A stretch of DNA of 11,057 bases from JAFGKM01 sp964408175 (GCA_964408175.1 CAYOYL010000192.1:1-11057); one strand, 5' to 3'. Counted from the first letter of the stretch, positions 1 to 7,929 are shown. Notes: a model not told the origin generated them from the sequence alone. Numbers and translations are program-made.

Positions 1-595
1 CATCCATTGAAGGGGGCCTGTCAAAATGGTCCTCTGCAATGTTCAGGAGACATCCGAGGAAAGGCTTGAATGTCAGCGTTTTTTCCATCTGAAAACTGCT
101 GACTTCCAGAATCACCCATGTGTTGTTGTGAATTCTGTCAATCTCGCCTATGAAGGTATTGCCTATGTTGCCGCATGTAATATAGGGAAGCCCAGCGTTT
201 TCAAAGAGACTGCCCGTCAGAGAGGTGGTTGTCGTTTTACCGTTGGTGCCGGTAATTGCGATAATTCTCCTGCTCTCAGAAAAGAAGAAGGCCAGTTCAA
301 TTTCACTGATGAGCGGAATTTTTTTTGTAAGTGCATATTGTACCGGTAGGGATGTATCAGGGATGCCCGGGCTGATGATGAACATATCTGTCCCTTCAAG
401 AAATTTCTCAGTGTGTCCCCCAACCTCTGTTTTTATGTTTCTATCTTTCAGGAGAGAACTGTTTCTGTTGATGCTTTCGCTGACGGCGGTTTCTGTAACA
501 GAGACGTCAGCCCCTCTTTTTGAAAGGAAAACAGCGGTGTCAAAGCCTGTTTTACCCAGTCCTATGACCACGATTTTTCTGTTTTTTATCTCCAT
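1..595 (-). CDS. murD: UDP-N-acetylmuramoylalanine--D-glutamate ligase (MurD), N-terminal part, cut by window edge
   Basis: MurD adds D-glutamate to UDP-MurNAc-L-alanine in the cytoplasm, using ATP. I translated 198 residues from an ATG at 593-595; the C-terminus lies beyond base 1. Visible are a Rossmann-like N-terminus with GLGKTG (residues 12-17), the Mur-ligase P-loop TGTNGKTTTT (115-124), the EVSSFQ block (164-169) that distinguishes MurD from other Mur ligases, and the EDHFDR block (188-193). After this block the protein reads PPSMD where many MurD proteins have HGS or YPF; this is a local substitution, not a frameshift. An AAGGA Shine-Dalgarno lies close upstream of the ATG, 3' of a palindromic repeat. 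The gene follows mraY after 30 nt, the canonical dcw order. Identification is firm; only completeness is unknown. Confidence 0.95.
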   Translation of the reverse strand, partial: MEIKNRKIVVIGLGKTGFDTAVFLSKRGADVSVTETAVSESINRNSSLLKDRNIKTEVGGHTEKFLEGTDMFIISPGIPDTSLPVQYALTKKIPLISEIELAFFFSESRRIIAITGTNGKTTTTSLTGSLFENAGLPYITCGNIGNTFIGEIDRIHNNTWVILEVSSFQMEKTLTFKPFLGCLLNIAEDHFDRPPSMD

Positions 596-604
596 CTCTT
601 CCTT

Positions 605-623
605 ACGGAGGTCCGACCTCCGT
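605..623. repeat. Palindromic repeat copy 1, between mraY and murD
   Basis: ACGGAGGTCCGACCTCCGT is a perfect inverted repeat of 9-bp arms around one base (614). As RNA it would form an 8-bp stem with a 3-nt loop. The first 18 bases recur identically at 3055-3072. In the mRNA sense the 5' arm contains GGAGGU, the Shine-Dalgarno core, and the 3' arm contains ACCUCC, the anti-Shine-Dalgarno sequence. It fills most of the 30-nt gap between the mraY stop and the murD start, and leaves the separate AAGGA ribosome site of murD outside the hairpin. It could be a REP-like element, an mRNA stability hairpin or a translational control element. Confidence 0.85.
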
Positions 624-625
624 CC

Positions 626-1696
626 TTAACGTATCTTGAGTGTTACAAGCGTAAAGAGCGCAAATATTATTCCGAGTATCCAGAACCTCACTATTACCTT
701 TGATTCAGGTATACCCTTGAGTTCAAAGTGGTGATGTATAGGTGTCATCAGAAAAACCCTTTTACCTCTTGTTTTGAATGAGGCTACCTGTATGACAACG
801 GAAAACGCCTCCATGAAAAAGATACCTCCGACTATAATGAAAGAAATTTCCTGTTTTACTATTATTGCGAGAAGTCCTATTATTCCGCCCAGCATCAGTG
901 CACCAGTATCCCCCATGAAAATTTCGGCGGGGTAGCAGTTATACCATAAGAAGCCGAGAGCGGAACCAATAAGAGCTCCCGCGAATACTGTCACCTCTTC
1001 GGCACCTTTTATGTAGGGTATGTTAAGGTACTCCGCAAACTTAATATTCCCTGCGACATAAGAGATTGCACCATAGGCAAGGGCAACCATCAAAACCGAG
1101 CCTATGGCAAGACCGTCCATTCCGTCAGTAAGGTTTACCGCATTGGATGTGGCAACAATCATAAACGTTGCAAAAAGAATGTAGTAGGCACCGAGAGGTA
1201 AAATAATATTTTTAAAGAAGGGCAGGTGTAAAGATGTATTAAAATTCAACCCTGAGTGGTAATAAAGAATACATCCTAAGATGAATCCTATACCGGTCTG
1301 TCCGAGTATCTTTACAAGAGGTCTGAGTCCTTTGTGGCTTTTCTGCCGCAGTTTTATATAGTCATCCCAGAACCCGAAAAAAGCCAGCCAGACAGAGAGT
1401 AGTATGAGAAGTAGTACATAAATATTTTGCAGGTCTGTCCATAAAAGAACAGAGATGAGTAAACTCCCGAGTATCAAAAGCCCTCCCATCGTAGGTGTCT
1501 TTTCTTTGCTGTCCTGTCTGAAATTGAGCATATTGGGATGACACAGATGTTTCAGTCCTGCAATTATTCTTGCACCGAAAATTATCAGGATGAATAATGA
1601 CGTTAAAGTGGCAAATACCGTTCTTACTGTTACGTATCTGAATACATTGAATCCAAACCAGTATTCCTTAAGACTATATAATATTTTGTATAGCAT
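626..1696 (-). CDS. mraY: Phospho-N-acetylmuramoyl-pentapeptide transferase (MraY)
   Basis: MraY is the polytopic inner-membrane enzyme that moves phospho-MurNAc-pentapeptide from UDP onto undecaprenyl phosphate, making lipid I. The 356-residue product has the usual length. Family signatures are all present: KTPTMGG (66-72), the paired catalytic-region aspartates D111-D112 in FWDDYIK, NLTDGMDGLA (188-197), FMGDTGALMLGG (260-271, with metal-binding D263) and the cytoplasmic HHHFE loop (321-325). About ten hydrophobic membrane segments are spaced through the protein. The ATG abuts the TGA stop of murF with no gap, and a GGGAG ribosome site lies inside the murF end, so translation is probably coupled. 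It is followed by a palindromic repeat and then murD. Confidence 0.98.
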   Translation of the reverse strand: MLYKILYSLKEYWFGFNVFRYVTVRTVFATLTSLFILIIFGARIIAGLKHLCHPNMLNFRQDSKEKTPTMGGLLILGSLLISVLLWTDLQNIYVLLLILLSVWLAFFGFWDDYIKLRQKSHKGLRPLVKILGQTGIGFILGCILYYHSGLNFNTSLHLPFFKNIILPLGAYYILFATFMIVATSNAVNLTDGMDGLAIGSVLMVALAYGAISYVAGNIKFAEYLNIPYIKGAEEVTVFAGALIGSALGFLWYNCYPAEIFMGDTGALMLGGIIGLLAIIVKQEISFIIVGGIFFMEAFSVVIQVASFKTRGKRVFLMTPIHHHFELKGIPESKVIVRFWILGIIFALFTLVTLKIR

Positions 1697-3046
1697 TCAA
1701 TCTCCCATTAAATGATTAACAATACGTTCCATCTGCATCACCCTTGAACCTTTTATAAGAAAAACATCTCTCTTCTTTGCAGTGCCGGATATATATAAAT
1801 TCAGTTTTTCTATATCTTCAAAGTGTTTGTGTTGTTTCCCTGATATCTCTGAGATAATTCTACTTTTTTCCCCGAACGTAATCACCCTGTCTATCTCCAT
1901 CTTTTTGAGAAGTAGCCCTGTATTGCGGTGGTACAGAGAAGAGAACCTGCCCAGTTCTGCCATATCGCCCAGAACCGCAATCTTCCTTTTAAATCTTTTT
2001 CTGCTTAAACTGTGAAGTGCTGCTCTGACAGAGTTCGGGTTTGCGTTATAGGTCTCGTCTATAACAGTCAAGCCACCTGTCTTGTGGATAAATCCCCTCC
2101 CATGCAGTGGCTTTATGCCTGCAAAGACTTCCGCAGTCTGTGCAGGGCTGATGTTGAATCTTTCGCTGATAGCAAAGGCAACGAGAGCAGGATATATAAT
2201 TGAGGAGTTCCAGAAGTTTATCCTGAAGGTTTGTTTTTCACCACTGACTGTGAATGTGAAGAAATCATTACCTTCTTCCTTTATATTGCCGCGTATGTCT
2301 GCTCCTTGTCTGAGTCCGAAGCTGAGCATTTTTGAGGTGTGTGCTTTTTCCCTTAGAAGGTTGAAAAATACACTGTCATAGTTAAGTAGGCATAACCTTT
2401 CATCCTGCAGTGTTTCTATGAGTTCGGACTTTGCATGTGCGAGTTCTTTACCGTTTTTGAAAAACCCGAGGTGGGCAGATGCAACGTTTGTTATCACTCC
2501 TGCCTGCGGTCTTGCTATACCGCCCAGGTACAGAAGTTCATTCTTTTTGTTCATTCCCATTTCAAGAATACAAAAATCAGTACTTTTATCAATATTAAAT
2601 ATGGAAAGGGGAAGTCCAAGGTGGTTGTTCAGGTTGCCCTCTGTACCCTTTACGTTATATCTTACGGAGAGGGTTTTCTTCAGAAATTCCTTTGTGGTTG
2701 TTTTCCCGTCACTGCCCGTAACCCCTATCACGTAAGTATTAAACTGTTTTCTGTATCCTCTCGCTATATCCCCCAGTGCTTTTTGGGTATCCTTGACATT
2801 TATTATTTTCCTGTCTTCATTCGTCTTTTTCCCTGCTGATATAACGGCAACGGCCCCTTTTCTTATTGCTGTATCCATAAAGTCATGACCGTCAAAGTTT
2901 TCACCCTTGATGGCGACGAAAATATCTCCTTTTTTAATAGTCCGCGTGTCTGTGGAAATTCCACTGCAGTGAAGGTTGAGAAGTTCTTTATCCCTTACGT
3001 TTCCTTTACACCAACCTATTATTCTGGATAGTTTTACCGGTTCCAT
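1697..3046 (-). CDS. murF: UDP-N-acetylmuramoyl-tripeptide--D-alanyl-D-alanine ligase (MurF)
   Basis: MurF adds D-Ala-D-Ala to UDP-MurNAc-tripeptide, the last cytoplasmic ligation before lipid I. The product is 449 residues, normal for the family. The N-terminal substrate domain has STDTRTIKKGDIFVAIKG (31-48). The central ATPase domain has the P-loop GVTGSDGKTTTK (108-119), EGNLNNHLGLPL (136-147), LEMGMN (161-166) and ITNVASAHLGFF (185-196). The C-terminal domain has DETYNANPNSVRAA and the VLGDMAELG block. The P-loop reads GSDGKTTT where GTNGKTTT is common in the superfamily; S and D at these places are usual in MurF. The ATG at 3044-3046 has no clear Shine-Dalgarno of its own: the nearest GGAGGU lies 19 nt upstream, inside the palindromic repeat. 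Confidence 0.97.
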   Translation of the reverse strand: MEPVKLSRIIGWCKGNVRDKELLNLHCSGISTDTRTIKKGDIFVAIKGENFDGHDFMDTAIRKGAVAVISAGKKTNEDRKIINVKDTQKALGDIARGYRKQFNTYVIGVTGSDGKTTTKEFLKKTLSVRYNVKGTEGNLNNHLGLPLSIFNIDKSTDFCILEMGMNKKNELLYLGGIARPQAGVITNVASAHLGFFKNGKELAHAKSELIETLQDERLCLLNYDSVFFNLLREKAHTSKMLSFGLRQGADIRGNIKEEGNDFFTFTVSGEKQTFRINFWNSSIIYPALVAFAISERFNISPAQTAEVFAGIKPLHGRGFIHKTGGLTVIDETYNANPNSVRAALHSLSRKRFKRKIAVLGDMAELGRFSSLYHRNTGLLLKKMEIDRVITFGEKSRIISEISGKQHKHFEDIEKLNLYISGTAKKRDVFLIKGSRVMQMERIVNHLMGD

Positions 3047-3054
3047 TTCTGTCT

Positions 3055-3073
3055 ACGGAGGTCCGACCTCCGA
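3055..3073. repeat. Palindromic repeat copy 2, between murE and murF
   Basis: ACGGAGGTCCGACCTCCG (3055-3072) is identical over 18 bases to the first copy at 605-622; base 3073 (A instead of T) breaks the outermost pair, leaving 8-bp arms around base 3064. It occupies most of the 31-nt gap between the murE TAG and the murF ATG. In the transcript it would pair GGAGGU with ACCUCC in a short hairpin. Unlike at murD, no second purine-rich ribosome site follows it: only AGACAGAA lies between the hairpin and the ATG, so the stem may hold the only strong Shine-Dalgarno-like sequence for murF. Confidence 0.85.
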
Positions 3074-3077
3074 TCTT

Positions 3078-4568
3078 CTATGTTTTTATCAGGCGTATTG
3101 ATTTTCGGGATTCCTCTCTATCGTCAAAGGGGATGGTTGTGTTTTTTAGTATCTGAAAGGTTTCGTGTCCCTTGCCTGCGATGACAACACAGTCACCCTC
3201 TCTGGCTATTGATATCGCCTCTTTAATTGCCTGTTTTCTATCGGGGATAGAGACGTATTTCCTCTGTAGGTAGAAAGGTATGCCTTTTTCTATGTCCCTT
3301 ATTATGTTTTCGGGGTCCTCTGAACGCGGGTTGTCCGATGTGATAAAGACAATATCAGCCATCCTGGATGCAACTTTTCCCATCAGAGGACGTTTGCTTC
3401 TGTCCCTGTCTCCACCGCATCCGAAAACAAGTATAATGCGTCTTGGATGCAGTTCCTTGACCGATTTTAACAGGTTCTGCAGGGCATGGTGCGTGTGTGC
3501 ATAGTCAACGATAACCTCAAATGTCTGTCCCTCATTTACGGATTCAAATCTTCCTGGGACCGAAGAGATTTTTTCAAACGCATCTCTTACCACATCTATA
3601 GATATGCCTTGGGACCGGGCAAAGGCAATGCCTGCGAGTGCATTATAAACATTTCCCAGCCCCCGTATCTTTGTGTAAAAATCTTCCTTTTTGCCTTCAA
3701 TCTCAGTGGTAATAAAATTTCCCTCTTTTTGTATCCGGTATTCAACAAGTTTTATATCCGCCTTACTGCTGCCGAATGTAACATAATTTATTGAGTTTTT
3801 TCTGAGAGATTTTATAAAGTGTCTTGAATAAGGGTCATCCACATTGATAATGCCCGTTTTGTTTTTTTTCTCACTGTCTCTGAGATAGCAGCTGAAAAAT
3901 TTCAATTTGGCTTTCAGATAGGTCTTGAAATTTTTATGATAGTCCAGGTGTTCATGCGATGCTATGTTGGTGAAGATTGCAGCGTCAAAATGAATTTTTG
4001 ATATTCTTCCCTGGGCTATTCCGTGTGAAGAAACCTCCATAACCGCCCATTTACATTCCTCTTCAAGCATGTCAGAAAACAGTTTCTGCAGGTCAAGGGA
4101 CTCCGGGGTGGTGTTTATTGAACTGATGATGCGTTCTCCCACCTGATAAGCAATTGTTCCTATGAGCCCGCATTTGTTGTCTGCTGTTTCAAGGATTTGT
4201 TTAAGAATAAAGGCGGTTGTGGTTTTACCGTTTGTTCCCGTAATACCTGCAAGTTTGATTTTTTTTGTAGGTTCACCGTAAAAAACCGATGCAATTCTAT
4301 GCAGTGCCTCTCTTGTATCATCAACTATAATTTCTCCCACGTCTGAAGGAAGAACGGCACTTTTTTTGCTTGCTACAATTGTCCTGGCTCTCCTTGCCAG
4401 AGCATCGTTTATAAACTGATGTCCGTCAGACGAACTTCCCTTTAAAGCGAAGAAAACAAAGTTTTCTTTTATCTTGCGGGAATCATAGGCTATCCCTGCC
4501 ACTTCAAGGTTGTTCAGATTAGAACTTTTTTTACAGTCAATATATTTTAGCAATTCTTTTGTTTTCAT
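3078..4568 (-). CDS. murE: UDP-N-acetylmuramoyl-tripeptide synthetase, probably meso-DAP-adding (MurE)
   Basis: MurE adds the third stem-peptide residue to UDP-MurNAc-L-Ala-D-Glu. The product is 496 residues. The N-terminal domain has YDSRKIKENFVFFALKG (28-44), followed by the P-loop GITGTNGKTTT (108-118), TTPE (153-156), MEVSSHG (177-183), NIASHEHLDYH (201-211) and YLKAK (217-221), whose last lysine aligns with the carbamylated lysine of Mur ligases. In the C-terminal domain, DNPRSEDP (412-419) is the motif linked to meso-diaminopimelate specificity, and KGHE follows at 466-469. One oddity: the widely conserved VDYAHTPD reads VDYAHTHH (354-361). The ATG overlaps the ftsI TGA by 4 nt (ATGA), indicating translational coupling. 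Assignment is firm; DAP specificity is inferred from the motif. Confidence 0.97.
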   Translation of the reverse strand: MKTKELLKYIDCKKSSNLNNLEVAGIAYDSRKIKENFVFFALKGSSSDGHQFINDALARRARTIVASKKSAVLPSDVGEIIVDDTREALHRIASVFYGEPTKKIKLAGITGTNGKTTTAFILKQILETADNKCGLIGTIAYQVGERIISSINTTPESLDLQKLFSDMLEEECKWAVMEVSSHGIAQGRISKIHFDAAIFTNIASHEHLDYHKNFKTYLKAKLKFFSCYLRDSEKKNKTGIINVDDPYSRHFIKSLRKNSINYVTFGSSKADIKLVEYRIQKEGNFITTEIEGKKEDFYTKIRGLGNVYNALAGIAFARSQGISIDVVRDAFEKISSVPGRFESVNEGQTFEVIVDYAHTHHALQNLLKSVKELHPRRIILVFGCGGDRDRSKRPLMGKVASRMADIVFITSDNPRSEDPENIIRDIEKGIPFYLQRKYVSIPDRKQAIKEAISIAREGDCVVIAGKGHETFQILKNTTIPFDDREESRKSIRLIKT

Positions 4569-6310
4569 TCTCTCTGTCCCATCACCATCCTGTGGTCTTC
4601 AATATTTCCAGAGGGAGGGATGTTTTTTTGCTGCAGTGTCCGCCACAGTATGTTTCTAAATACAGGAGCGGCCACAAGACCTCCGTAATATATTGGTTTT
4701 GGTTCATCCACCTTTACAAGGATTAACATCTTCGCCGCAGGATTGTTCAAAAAGCCTATAAATGAAGCAACATATCTGTTTTTTGAATACCGGCCTTCAA
4801 TAATTTTTTGGGCAGTTCCTGTTTTACCGGATATGCTGTAACCGGGAATATGTGCAAGAGGCGCTGTTCCTGAAGTGGATATGGCTTCTTTGAGAATGTC
4901 CTTAAGAATTTCACAGGTACCTTCAGACAATATTTTTTGCCTATTTTTCTCTCTATGTAGAGGTATTTCTTTTGAGTCTTCCTTTACGCTTTTCAGGATG
5001 TGAGGATTAACAAGATAACCTCCGTTGGCAATAGCAGCCATTGCCCGTATACCCTGTAAGGCATTGATACCCACCTCCTGTCCTATTGGAACAGCAGTGA
5101 TTGAATAACCTGACCACCTGTTCAGTGGTCTTAAGATACCATGGATTTCTCCAGGCAGGTCAATCCCGGTGGGTGTCCCAAATCCGAATTGTGTACAATA
5201 ACTATACAGGGTCTGTTCACCTAATCCCATTGCTATCTTTACGGTACCTATATTGCTGGATTTTTCTATAACCTCTCTCACCTTAAGTCTGCCGTAAGGA
5301 TGAACGTCTCTCAGATAGTGGTTTCTTACAAACCACTTTCCTTTTTCACAGTATATTATGTCATCAGGAGAAAATATCTCTTCTTCAATTGCCGCGGCTG
5401 CCGTTACTATTTTGAAGGTGGAACCTGGTTCAAAAAGGTCAGTAACAGCCCTGTTTCTTCTATCGGATAAACTGAAGTGCCCGGGGTCATTCGGGTTATA
5501 GTCAGGCAGGTTTGCCATGGATAGTATTTCTCCTGTTTCATAGTCAATGACAATAGCGGAGACGTTTGAGGCATTGTACTTCTCATAGACTGTTTTTATC
5601 TCCTCTTCAACCATAAACTGAATACTTGAATCTATTGTCAGGTAAAGGTCTTTTCCCTGCTTCGGGAGTATAAGGGTTTTCTCTATGGAATGTACAAGTT
5701 CACCGGAACCGTCTTTCAAAATAAGAGATAGGCCTTTTTCTCCCTCTAATAAACTGTTATAGTACGATTCTATACCTTCCAGACCTTCTCCATCGGTTCC
5801 TGAAAACCCTACTATATGGCAGGCAAGTCTACCATGTGGATAAACCCGTTTATAGCCGGGGTAGAAAACTATACCCGGCAGGTTTGCAGTTTTTAGTGCA
5901 GTATATTCCTCTATGGACAACTCTTTTTTAATCAGTGGATACTTCTGGGTGAATTTATCTTCAACTTCGGAAGACTTGAGTTTCAAGATGGATACAATCT
6001 CTTTCTTCAGCCGCTCAGTATAAGACGGCTCATTTTTTTCCCTGTGTTTAACCTCCCATGAATCAATATACAGAGAATAAAAGGGTACGCTCATTGCAAG
6101 AACCACACCGTTTCTGTCATGTATTGTACCGCGCGGAACAGGGACTTCTATTTTTTGATATTTGCCGGTTGTATCATTCTTATGACTGAATACCTGAATT
6201 CTCAGCAGGTAGGAAAAAACGATAATAAAAAGTGATATAAAAATGATTTTTATTCCTGCCATCCTTGATTCAAACAACCTTTCACCTGATTCCTGCTTCT
6301 GCGGTGTCAT
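4565..6310 (-). CDS. ftsI: Septal peptidoglycan transpeptidase, class B PBP (FtsI/PBP3)
   Basis: This is the division-specific D,D-transpeptidase that cross-links septal peptidoglycan from the periplasmic face. The 581-residue protein has a short cytoplasmic tail, one membrane anchor (about 18-38), a PBP dimerisation-type domain starting near PVPRGTIHDRNG (57-68), and a transpeptidase domain with all three active-site motifs: EPGSTFK (294-300, nucleophile S297), SSN (351-353) and SGKTGTAQ (494-501). The protein ends soon after this domain; no PASTA repeats are present. The chosen ATG at 6308-6310 has AAGGA 9 nt upstream and overlaps ftsL by 29 nt. The alternative ATG at codon 17 (6262) would remove the overlap but still keep the membrane segment. 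The gene overlaps murE by 4 nt downstream. Confidence 0.96.
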   Translation of the reverse strand: MTPQKQESGERLFESRMAGIKIIFISLFIIVFSYLLRIQVFSHKNDTTGKYQKIEVPVPRGTIHDRNGVVLAMSVPFYSLYIDSWEVKHREKNEPSYTERLKKEIVSILKLKSSEVEDKFTQKYPLIKKELSIEEYTALKTANLPGIVFYPGYKRVYPHGRLACHIVGFSGTDGEGLEGIESYYNSLLEGEKGLSLILKDGSGELVHSIEKTLILPKQGKDLYLTIDSSIQFMVEEEIKTVYEKYNASNVSAIVIDYETGEILSMANLPDYNPNDPGHFSLSDRRNRAVTDLFEPGSTFKIVTAAAAIEEEIFSPDDIIYCEKGKWFVRNHYLRDVHPYGRLKVREVIEKSSNIGTVKIAMGLGEQTLYSYCTQFGFGTPTGIDLPGEIHGILRPLNRWSGYSITAVPIGQEVGINALQGIRAMAAIANGGYLVNPHILKSVKEDSKEIPLHREKNRQKILSEGTCEILKDILKEAISTSGTAPLAHIPGYSISGKTGTAQKIIEGRYSKNRYVASFIGFLNNPAAKMLILVKVDEPKPIYYGGLVAAPVFRNILWRTLQQKNIPPSGNIEDHRMVMGQRE

Positions 6311-6614
6311 TGATATTCATCCTTTTTGAACTGCAGGTATTTACATCTATGTAGCACCAGTTGGATGGACTTATCAGCTCCATGCCTGATTCTTTTGCTC
6401 TTTTTAAAAGGTTTTCCTGTGAGGAAGAAGTTAAGATTTCAGCCTTATAGTTTTTGTTTATCATTGTCAGTTCGTCATATCTTTTCTTCGCTGTTTCCAT
6501 CTTATACCCTATGGCTATAAGTTTAGAGTAAAGGAATACGTAGAAGCACAAAAATATCCAGAGCGTAATCAGGAATACTCCAAGGGTTGACAGTGACCAC
6601 CTATGTTTTTTCAT
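6282..6614 (-). CDS. ftsL: Small bitopic division protein, FtsL-like
   Basis: This 110-residue protein is assigned as FtsL mainly from position between rsmH and ftsI, size and topology, since FtsL sequences diverge widely. It has a basic cytoplasmic N-terminus (MKKHR), one strong membrane segment (about 11-33), then a charged stretch (about 35-75, with METAKKRYDELTMINKNY) compatible with the periplasmic coiled coil that pairs with FtsB in the FtsQLB complex. Its tail holds two cysteines, in NWCYID and NTCSS, which could be oxidised in the periplasm. The ATG overlaps the rsmH TGA by 4 nt (ATGA). Its last 29 nt also encode the start of ftsI in another frame. It could instead be an unrelated bitopic protein, but context makes that unlikely. 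Confidence 0.8.
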   Translation of the reverse strand: MKKHRWSLSTLGVFLITLWIFLCFYVFLYSKLIAIGYKMETAKKRYDELTMINKNYKAEILTSSSQENLLKRAKESGMELISPSNWCYIDVNTCSSKRMNINDTAEAGIR

Positions 6615-7471
6615 ATCTTCTCACATGCCCTCATCTTTGCACTTCGGCTTTCCGGATTCATAGATAATTCTTCCGTATCAGCCGTTACGGGCTTTTTTGT
6701 CAGGACTATCAGCCTTTCGTCCCTTCTGAAAAAATGTTTTACAATCCTATCTTCAATGGAGTGGAAGGAAATTACCACAAGACGTCCACTACTTTTAAGT
6801 GCGTCTGCGGCTTTCTTAAGTCCCTGTTTTATCGTTTCAATCTCGTCATTTGTCGCTATTCTTAAAGCCATAAAAAATTTTGTGGCAGGGTGGATTTTTC
6901 CCCTATATCGGTAGTATTTCACTATAAACTCCGATAGTTCATCCGTTGTCTGGAACTCTTCTTTTTTTCTCCTTTCAATGAGAGCGGAAACAAACTTCTT
7001 TGCCCTTTTTATCTCCCCGTAGTTTTCAAATAGATAGACAAGGTCGTTCCTGCTCCACCTGTTGACTATCTCTCCTGCTGTCAGAGAACTTGTTCTGTCG
7101 TACCTCATATCCAGAGGACCTTCCATCTGAAAGCTGAATCCTCTTTCTCCATCCTGTATTTGTTCAGTTGAAAATCCGAGGTCCATCAAAATTCCGTCAA
7201 CCCCCACCACTTCTTCCTTTTCCAGAACCCTGTCCAGATTTTCATATCCTGAGTGTACTGCCGTGAAATTTTTAAACTTAGAGAGTTTGTCTGATGTGTC
7301 TTTAACTGCACCTTCATCCTTGTCCAGACCGTAAAGAATAATATCTTCACCCTTTTCAAGTATGTATTGGCTGTGTCCTCCGTGTCCGCATGTGGCATCA
7401 ACGTAAGTCCCTCCCTTTTTAATATTCAGATATTTTAGCACATCATCTTTTAATACAGGATAGTGTCCCAT
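6611..7471 (-). CDS. rsmH: 16S rRNA (cytosine1402-N4)-methyltransferase (RsmH/MraW)
   Basis: RsmH methylates N4 of C1402 in the P-site decoding region of 16S rRNA, using S-adenosylmethionine. The product is 286 residues, slightly short for the family (usually about 300-315). All signature blocks are visible: HYPVL at 3-7, the SAM-binding VDATCGHGGHS (24-34), the acidic GLDKDEGA strand end (48-55), DGILMDLGFST (92-102), RGFSF and EGPLDMRYD (110-125), KIHPATKFFMALRIATNDE (192-210), and ISFHSIEDRIVKHFF (234-248). It ends with the typical NPESRSAKMRACEKI tail, so it is complete. Its ATG overlaps the mraZ TAA by one base (TAATG), and it overlaps ftsL by 4 nt, indicating coupled translation through the operon. 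Confidence 0.98.
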   Translation of the reverse strand: MGHYPVLKDDVLKYLNIKKGGTYVDATCGHGGHSQYILEKGEDIILYGLDKDEGAVKDTSDKLSKFKNFTAVHSGYENLDRVLEKEEVVGVDGILMDLGFSTEQIQDGERGFSFQMEGPLDMRYDRTSSLTAGEIVNRWSRNDLVYLFENYGEIKRAKKFVSALIERRKKEEFQTTDELSEFIVKYYRYRGKIHPATKFFMALRIATNDEIETIKQGLKKAADALKSSGRLVVISFHSIEDRIVKHFFRRDERLIVLTKKPVTADTEELSMNPESRSAKMRACEKI

Positions 7472-7911
7472 TATAGTTCTATCAATTTTTCCGATATCTC
7501 TTCATATGTTTTTAGTGAATTTACATAATATCTTTTCCACCTGTCTTCATCCCATAGTTCAATTCTTGTTCCTGCACCGATAATGACTGTGTTTTCTTTT
7601 ATTCCTGCATATTCAAGGAGTTGTGAAGGTATAAGAATTCTACCCTGTCTGTCAACGTTTGACTGGAAGGCTCCTGAAAAGAAGAGCCGCGTGAATGTTC
7701 TCGGGTTACCCCTTGTGAAAGGCAGTTCCTTCAGTTTTGTACTCTGACTTTTCCATTCCTGCTGAGAGAAGATAAAAAGGCAGTTTTCCAGTCCCTTGAT
7801 GATGTATACGGGATTTTTCTTGCCGGTGGAAATCAAACTTCTCAATTTAGCCGGGATAACGATTCTTCCCTGTTTATCAGTCTTTCCCCTAAATTCCCCA
7901 AAATATACCAT
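7471..7911 (-). CDS. mraZ: Transcriptional regulator MraZ
   Basis: MraZ is the DNA-binding protein that heads most dcw operons and controls its own promoter. The 146-residue product has two SpoVT/AbrB-like halves, each with the DxxGR signature: TDKQGRIVIPAKLR (11-24) and VDRQGRILIPSQLLEYAGI (86-104). I chose the ATG at 7909-7911 because the protein then starts MVYFGEFRG, matching the usual MraZ N-terminus, and an AAAGGA ribosome site lies 6 nt upstream. An in-frame GTG at 7936-7938 would add nine residues, but it falls inside the spacer of the predicted promoter and would not be transcribed from it. It is the first gene of the operon here. Confidence 0.95.
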   Translation of the reverse strand: MVYFGEFRGKTDKQGRIVIPAKLRSLISTGKKNPVYIIKGLENCLFIFSQQEWKSQSTKLKELPFTRGNPRTFTRLFFSGAFQSNVDRQGRILIPSQLLEYAGIKENTVIIGAGTRIELWDEDRWKRYYVNSLKTYEEISEKLIEL

Positions 7912-7929
7912 TTTGTTCCTTTTCTGTAT

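Noticed and set aside
225..629. Open frames of 100-134 codons on the plus strand across the dcw genes (for example 225-629, 2435-2839, 6603-6914)
   Set aside because: They lie opposite well-recognised genes, have no recognisable domains and show the shadow pattern expected from the antisense of real coding sequence.
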